The position numbers and the translations under genes were made by a program. Source: an uncultured Fretibacterium sp. (lineage in GTDB: Bacteria > Synergistota > Synergistia > Synergistales > Aminobacteriaceae). Taken from it: DNA of 35,508 bases. This document shows, in pieces, positions 31,625 through 35,508 of the stretch. Each line of letters starts with the position of its first letter. Position 1 is the first letter of the stretch. The stretch spans positions 1 through 35,508 of the forward strand of contig NZ_CALIAA010000088.1 of assembly GCF_938040765.1 (NCBI RefSeq). Direction: 5' to 3'. The notes beneath the pieces are model-generated. The model was not told the DNA's origin, ran no database searches, and saw only the letters and a program-made list of their open reading frames with translations.

Positions 31625-32752
31625 CTACAACCCTGCGAGGAAGGCCATCAGCAGCCCTCCGGCGAGGACCGAGCCTATCTGTCCGGAGACGTTGGCCCCG
31701 ACGGCCTGCATCAGGATGAAGTTGTTCTTGTCCTCGGCCGTGGCCATCCTCTGAATCACCCGCGAGGACATGGGAAAGGCGGATATGCCCGCCGCGCCGA
31801 TCATGGGGTTGATCTTCCGGCGCAGGAAGAGGTTGAGGACCTTCGCCGTCACGACCCCCGCCGCGGTGTCCAGCACGAAGGCCACCAGACCGAGCCCCAT
31901 GATGCCCAGGGTCATCGGCCTCAGGAAATCCTCGCCCGTCATCTTGGTGGAGATGGCGAGCCCCAGGAGGATGGTCACGATATTCGCCAGCTCGTTCTGA
32001 GCCCCCTTCGCCAGGCGGTCCACGACGCCGCTCTCGCGCAGCAGATTCCCGAACATCAAGAAGCCGATCAGGGCCGCCGACGCAGGGACGAGGAAGCCGG
32101 AGATCAGGGTGACCAGGATGGGAAAGAGGACCTTCTTTCGTTTGGAGACCGGTTTTTCATGGTACGGCATGGCGATGCGCCTCTCGGCCGCGGTGGTCAG
32201 CAGACGGATCACCGGCGGCTGAATGATGGGCACCAGCGCCATGTAGGAGTAGGCCGCGACGGAGATCGACCCCAGAAGCTGCGGCGCGAATCGGTTGGCG
32301 ACGTAGATGGACGTGGGGCCGTCCGCGGCCCCGATGATGCCGATGGACGCAGCCTCCCTGAGGTCGAAGAACCCCGTGGCGTAGGCCAGCCCCATGGTCA
32401 GAAAGATTCCGGCCTGGGCCATCAGGCCGAAGATCATCGTGACCGGCGTCTGAAAAAGGGGCGTGAAGTCGATCATGGCCCCAACGGCGATAAAGACCAG
32501 GAGCGGGAACATCTCCGTCTGGATCCCCATCTCGAAGAGCCGGCTGATCGCCCCCACCTCGACGCCGTTCCCCACGACGTGCGTCAGGGCGGACGAGAGC
32601 GGGATGTTCACCAGCAGGGTGCCGAACCCCATGGGGAGCAGAAGAGAGGGCTCGTATTCCTTGACCGTGGCGAGATAGATCAGCAGGAGCCCCACTCCGA
32701 CCATCACGACCTGCTGCCAGGTCAGGGCGGAGAGTCCGTGAAAGAGTTCCAT
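31625..32752 (-). CDS. oadB: Sodium-translocating decarboxylase, beta subunit
   Basis: 375 residues with about nine to eleven membrane helices, the carboxyl-transfer-coupled Na+ channel of oxaloacetate, methylmalonyl-CoA or glutaconyl-CoA decarboxylases (OadB/MmdB/GcdB). The family signature GIIGAADGPTSIYVANRFAP carries the membrane Asp used for Na+ transport, and NPMIGAAGISAFPMSSRV with the second polar site is near the C-terminus. The substrate cannot be told from this subunit. Alpha, gamma and biotin-carrier genes are not adjacent, so the complex must use partners from elsewhere. GGAGG lies 14 nt before the ATG. A divergent gene does not exist; the next gene upstream is a co-directional dehydrogenase 91 nt away. 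Confidence 0.95.
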   Translation of the reverse strand: MELFHGLSALTWQQVVMVGVGLLLIYLATVKEYEPSLLLPMGFGTLLVNIPLSSALTHVVGNGVEVGAISRLFEMGIQTEMFPLLVFIAVGAMIDFTPLFQTPVTMIFGLMAQAGIFLTMGLAYATGFFDLREAASIGIIGAADGPTSIYVANRFAPQLLGSISVAAYSYMALVPIIQPPVIRLLTTAAERRIAMPYHEKPVSKRKKVLFPILVTLISGFLVPASAALIGFLMFGNLLRESGVVDRLAKGAQNELANIVTILLGLAISTKMTGEDFLRPMTLGIMGLGLVAFVLDTAAGVVTAKVLNLFLRRKINPMIGAAGISAFPMSSRVIQRMATAEDKNNFILMQAVGANVSGQIGSVLAGGLLMAFLAGL

Positions 32753-32843
32753 CGTGATTCCGAGAGCCTCCTAAAAAAGTATAGAGAATAGATTTATTGT
32801 ACGATACGCCCGGCATCCGAAAGGCTGCGGGGACCTGCGGCGT

Positions 32844-34007
32844 TCAATAGGCCAGCTTGTAGATCTCCAGGACGTCGTTCGCATCGAGGGACTTCAGGAC
32901 TCCGAAGTTTCCGCGGGCAGAGGCATTGGCGGCCAGCCGCGCGATGTCCGCCTCCCCGATGTTCAGCTCCCGAAGCGTGGTGGGGGCCCCTACGGAACGG
33001 AAAAAGTCCTCCAGCAGATCGATTCCCTCGACCGCCCGCTCCTCCTCCGAGCCGTCGAAGACGTCGAACACGGCCTCCGCGAGACGCGCAAAGGGCGCCG
33101 GATGCCGTTTGCAGAGGTAGCGGGCCCAGGCCGGCATCATCACGGACAGGGAGGCCCCATGGGGAACGTCGAACAGGAGGCTGAGCGAATGCCCCAGCTT
33201 GTGGGAGGAGAAGTCTCCGCGGGCCGCGCGTCCGCAGGAGAGCGCGCCGTTGTGCGCCAGAGAGCCGGCCCAGGCGTACTCCGCGCGCGCGTCGTAGTCC
33301 TCGGGCTCCTCCAGCAGGTCCGGGATCAGGCGGGTCATGCTTCGGAGCAGGGCGTATCCCTGTTCGTCCACCAGCTCCACCCCCTCGTCGCCATCCAGAA
33401 CGCGCTCCAGGACGTGAGCCATGATGTCGATGCCGCCGTAGACGGTCTGGGTCTCGGGCAGGGAGAACTGGAAGGACGGGTCGATGGCCGAGACGCGGGG
33501 GTAGAGCAGAGGGCTGTTCATGGAGGTCTTCGCCTCCTTCTCGGGGTTCGAGACGACCGCGATGCCGTTGACCTCGCTGGAGGTCGCCGAGGCCGTCAGC
33601 ACACCGAAGATCGGCAGGGCCCGCTCCACCTCCCTGCCCTCGAAGAAGTCCCAGGGATCCCCGTCGTAGCAAGCTCCGGCTGCGACGGCCTTGGCGGAGT
33701 CGAAGACGCTGCCCCCGCCGACCGGCACGATCGCGTCAACCGGGGACGCCTTGATGCGCGCCACGGCCTCCCGGACCTTGTCGATCCTGGGATTCGGCCT
33801 CACACCGCCAAGTTCGGGAAAGGCAATGCCCTTCTTCGTCAGGGCATCGGCCACCTGAGTGTAGACGCCGTTCTTGAAGATCGCCTTGCCCCCATAGAGC
33901 AGAAGGACGCTCTCGACCCCGGCGGCCTCCAGCTGATCCGCAAGCTGGAGGACCGTCCCCCGGCCGAAGAGCACGATCGTTGGGTTCCACCACGTAAAGT
34001 TTTTCAT
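32844..34007 (-). CDS. Iron-containing alcohol dehydrogenase, YqhD/BDH type
   Basis: 387 residues, NAD(P)H-dependent aldehyde/alcohol dehydrogenase of the group III family. The start WNPTIVLFGRGT is typical of YqhD/butanol dehydrogenase; the nucleotide site is PVGGGSVFDSAKA (about 95-107). The metal is held by Asp and His in GGIDIMAHVLE, and by the two His in SSHKLGHSLSLLFDVPHGAS. Members reduce aldehydes to alcohols, for fermentation or detoxification of reactive aldehydes; the real substrate is unknown. The ATG overlaps the stop of the MATE gene by 4 nt (ATGA), with GGAGG about 10 nt upstream, so the exporter and the dehydrogenase are coupled. Confidence 0.95.
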   Translation of the reverse strand: MKNFTWWNPTIVLFGRGTVLQLADQLEAAGVESVLLLYGGKAIFKNGVYTQVADALTKKGIAFPELGGVRPNPRIDKVREAVARIKASPVDAIVPVGGGSVFDSAKAVAAGACYDGDPWDFFEGREVERALPIFGVLTASATSSEVNGIAVVSNPEKEAKTSMNSPLLYPRVSAIDPSFQFSLPETQTVYGGIDIMAHVLERVLDGDEGVELVDEQGYALLRSMTRLIPDLLEEPEDYDARAEYAWAGSLAHNGALSCGRAARGDFSSHKLGHSLSLLFDVPHGASLSVMMPAWARYLCKRHPAPFARLAEAVFDVFDGSEEERAVEGIDLLEDFFRSVGAPTTLRELNIGEADIARLAANASARGNFGVLKSLDANDVLEIYKLAY

Positions 34008-35419
34008 CTCTCCGCGACCTCCCCGGGAACGGGGTCCCGCTCCCGATCCGATTTGCCGGGCTCCGCCCCCCTGCCGTCGCAGCGGTCGAACCCCATTTTT
34101 TTATAGTATCGCAGCAACAGGAAAAACGCCAGGATTCCCCCGCCCATATCCAGAGCGGGGAAGCAGGCCCAAACCCCCTTCACGCCCCAGAACTTCGGCA
34201 GGATGAGGATTGCGGGGATCAGCATCAAAAACTGACGCGACAGTGAGAGCAGGAGCGACAGCCTGGCGCGTCCCAGCCCCTGGAAAAAGCTGTTCGCGAT
34301 CAGGGCGATGCCCGAGAACACGACCCCGGCATAGGCGATGCCCATCCCCTCGGAGGCCAGGATCAGAAGGTCGGGATCCGCCGTGAAGAAGAGCATCATC
34401 TCGTTCACGAAGAGGCGGACGATCAGGACGCTCCCGACAAAATAGCCGGTCGCGAGGATCAAGGCCCATTTCAGGGCTTCCAGCACACGTCCCAGGAGCC
34501 GCGCGCCCCAGTTGTAGCCGAAGATGGCCTGAACGGCCTCCCCGAGCCCGATGACCGGCAGAAACAACAGCGAGTCCCAGCCCAGAAACGCTCCGAGCGC
34601 CGAGACGGCGATGGGGCCGCCGTAGGTATTCATGGAGCGGTTAAAGAGAATGAAGAACACCGAGAAGGAGACCTCGGTCAGGCAGGGCGGGAACCCCAGG
34701 GCGAGGATGCGCTTCAGGACGTCGAAGCGCGGAATGCAGCAGGACGAGCGGATACGCAGGCAGCCTCCATACCGCCAATAGAACGAGGAGACCCAGAGCA
34801 CGCTCAGCATCTGGGAGAGGATGGTTCCCCACGCGGCCCCGGCGATGCCCCACCCCCATCTCCAGATGAAGAGGGCATCCAGGATGGTATTGGAGATGGC
34901 CCCGATGACCTGCGTCCCCATGGCGAAGAGCGGCCGACCCTCGGCCTGCACGCAGAAGTTCATCGCAAACGAGAGCATCGCGGCGGGGACCCCCATGAGG
35001 ATGATCCGCATGTACTCCCGGGCCATGGGGAGCAGTTTCTCGTCCGCCCCGCTCAAGCGGAGCAGGGAATCGGTCTCCAGCATGCCGAAGACCATCAGGA
35101 TGACGCTGAGGATGAGGATGGACGAGACGACGTTCCCCAGCACGAGCTCCGCCCGCTCCGGGTTCCGCTCGCCCAGTGCGCGGGAGATCAGGGGTAAAGC
35201 CCCGATTCCGAACAAAAAGCACAGGGAAATGAGGATCAGCATGAAGGGGAAGCAGACGCTGATGGCGGCGAGCCCCTCGGGGCCCACGACCCGTCCGACG
35301 AACATGCGGTCCACGATGTTGTACAGGGAACCGGCCAGCATCCCCGCGATCGACGGCAGCGCAAAGGCCACGATCAGTTTCAGCACGGGCTCGCGCCCCA
35401 TTCGCTCCGGTTGGAGCAT
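34004..35419 (-). CDS. MATE-family efflux transporter
   Basis: 471 residues with twelve predicted membrane helices. The N-terminal region contains LPSIAGMLAGSLYNIVDRMFVGR, the standard MATE start, repeated in the second half by FPPCLTEVSFSVFFILFNRSMNTYGG and then GLGEAVQAIFGYNWGA. MATE proteins export drugs or metabolites in exchange for Na+ or H+; substrates cannot be predicted here. GGGGG lies 8 nt before the ATG at 35419. The polar, charged ~30-residue C-terminal tail is longer than usual. First gene of the pair with the alcohol dehydrogenase; the region beyond, 35420-35508, is AT-rich and likely holds its promoter. Confidence 0.96.
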   Translation of the reverse strand: MLQPERMGREPVLKLIVAFALPSIAGMLAGSLYNIVDRMFVGRVVGPEGLAAISVCFPFMLILISLCFLFGIGALPLISRALGERNPERAELVLGNVVSSILILSVILMVFGMLETDSLLRLSGADEKLLPMAREYMRIILMGVPAAMLSFAMNFCVQAEGRPLFAMGTQVIGAISNTILDALFIWRWGWGIAGAAWGTILSQMLSVLWVSSFYWRYGGCLRIRSSCCIPRFDVLKRILALGFPPCLTEVSFSVFFILFNRSMNTYGGPIAVSALGAFLGWDSLLFLPVIGLGEAVQAIFGYNWGARLLGRVLEALKWALILATGYFVGSVLIVRLFVNEMMLFFTADPDLLILASEGMGIAYAGVVFSGIALIANSFFQGLGRARLSLLLSLSRQFLMLIPAILILPKFWGVKGVWACFPALDMGGGILAFFLLLRYYKKMGFDRCDGRGAEPGKSDRERDPVPGEVAER

Positions 35420-35508
35420 CTCGCTTACCCCCTCGAAGGCTCAGAAAAGATACTTCAAAAATCCGTCAGCCTATAATATCACAATAAAAAATTCTCATTG
35501 GCCCGTGA
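35420..35508. promoter_or_regulatory. AT-rich upstream region at the right edge
   Basis: Besides the MATE ribosome-binding site, this stretch has TATAAT at 35472-35477 on plus and TATTAT on minus, embedded in AT-rich DNA. It likely holds the MATE promoter, and perhaps one for a gene beyond the window. No -35 was convincing. Confidence 0.35.

Noticed and set aside
1..35508. CRISPR arrays, insertion sequences, prophage or transfer genes
   Set aside because: No regularly spaced repeats of suitable size, no transposase, integrase or toxin-antitoxin frames were seen; all intergenic regions were read.

Overview
The window is a GC-rich stretch of chromosome of the kind found in a strict or facultative anaerobe with an outer membrane. 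It carries the Kdo pathway (kdsA, kdsD, kdsB), ADP-heptose synthesis (hldE) and a dTDP-amino-sugar pathway, so the cell makes lipopolysaccharide. It also carries formate-tetrahydrofolate ligase, a sodium-pump decarboxylase beta subunit and a CofE-like protein. That gene set together with the base composition suggests a member of the Synergistota, but this is inference from gene content, not from a phylogenetic marker. No rRNA, tRNA, CRISPR array, insertion sequence or prophage gene was seen. Thirty-one protein genes are supported.

Layout. Positions 1-2277 (minus): the 5' part of a CapA-type metallophosphatase gene, preceded by a CofE-like ligase gene. 2508-3869 (plus): a GAF-like protein of unknown function, convergent with a secreted GLUG-repeat protein (minus, to 5238). 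5637-8214 (plus): a three-gene module of zinc-ribbon/DUF4234-like membrane protein, SPFH (YdjI-like) protein with three zinc ribbons, and a four-helix membrane protein. 8326-9999 (minus): fhs. 10219-12687: three genes of unknown function (acidic helical, secreted Cys-containing, small basic coiled coil). 12777-15906 (minus): UPF0316 membrane protein, PAS-PAS-PAS-GGDEF diguanylate cyclase, deoxynucleoside kinase. 16038-19923 (minus): a MoxR ATPase / DUF58 / TgpA-like transglutaminase operon with overlapping genes.

20257-31536 (plus) is the main block, an 11-gene lipopolysaccharide cluster: kdsA-kdsD-kdsB, two tandem GT8 glycosyltransferases, rfbB-rfbA, fdtA-fdtB-type genes for a dTDP-3-amino-3,6-dideoxyhexose, a GT4 glycosyltransferase and hldE. 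Many of these genes overlap by 4 nt (ATGA or GTGA), which indicates translational coupling. The cluster makes the activated Kdo, heptose and amino-deoxysugar donors and some of the transferases that use them. kdsC, gmhA, gmhB, hldD, waaA and an fdtC/qdtC acetyltransferase are not in the window. It ends at a strong bidirectional terminator. 31625-35419 (minus): an oadB-like sodium pump subunit gene, and a MATE exporter / YqhD-like alcohol dehydrogenase pair.

The points most worth following up are the zinc-ribbon/SPFH/membrane module, a duplicated ribosome-binding-site/ATG unit in front of kdsA with an out-of-frame upstream ORF, an 11-bp tandem repeat ending at the fdtA start codon, and the doubtful start (TTG, or a one-base indel) of the deoxynucleoside kinase.
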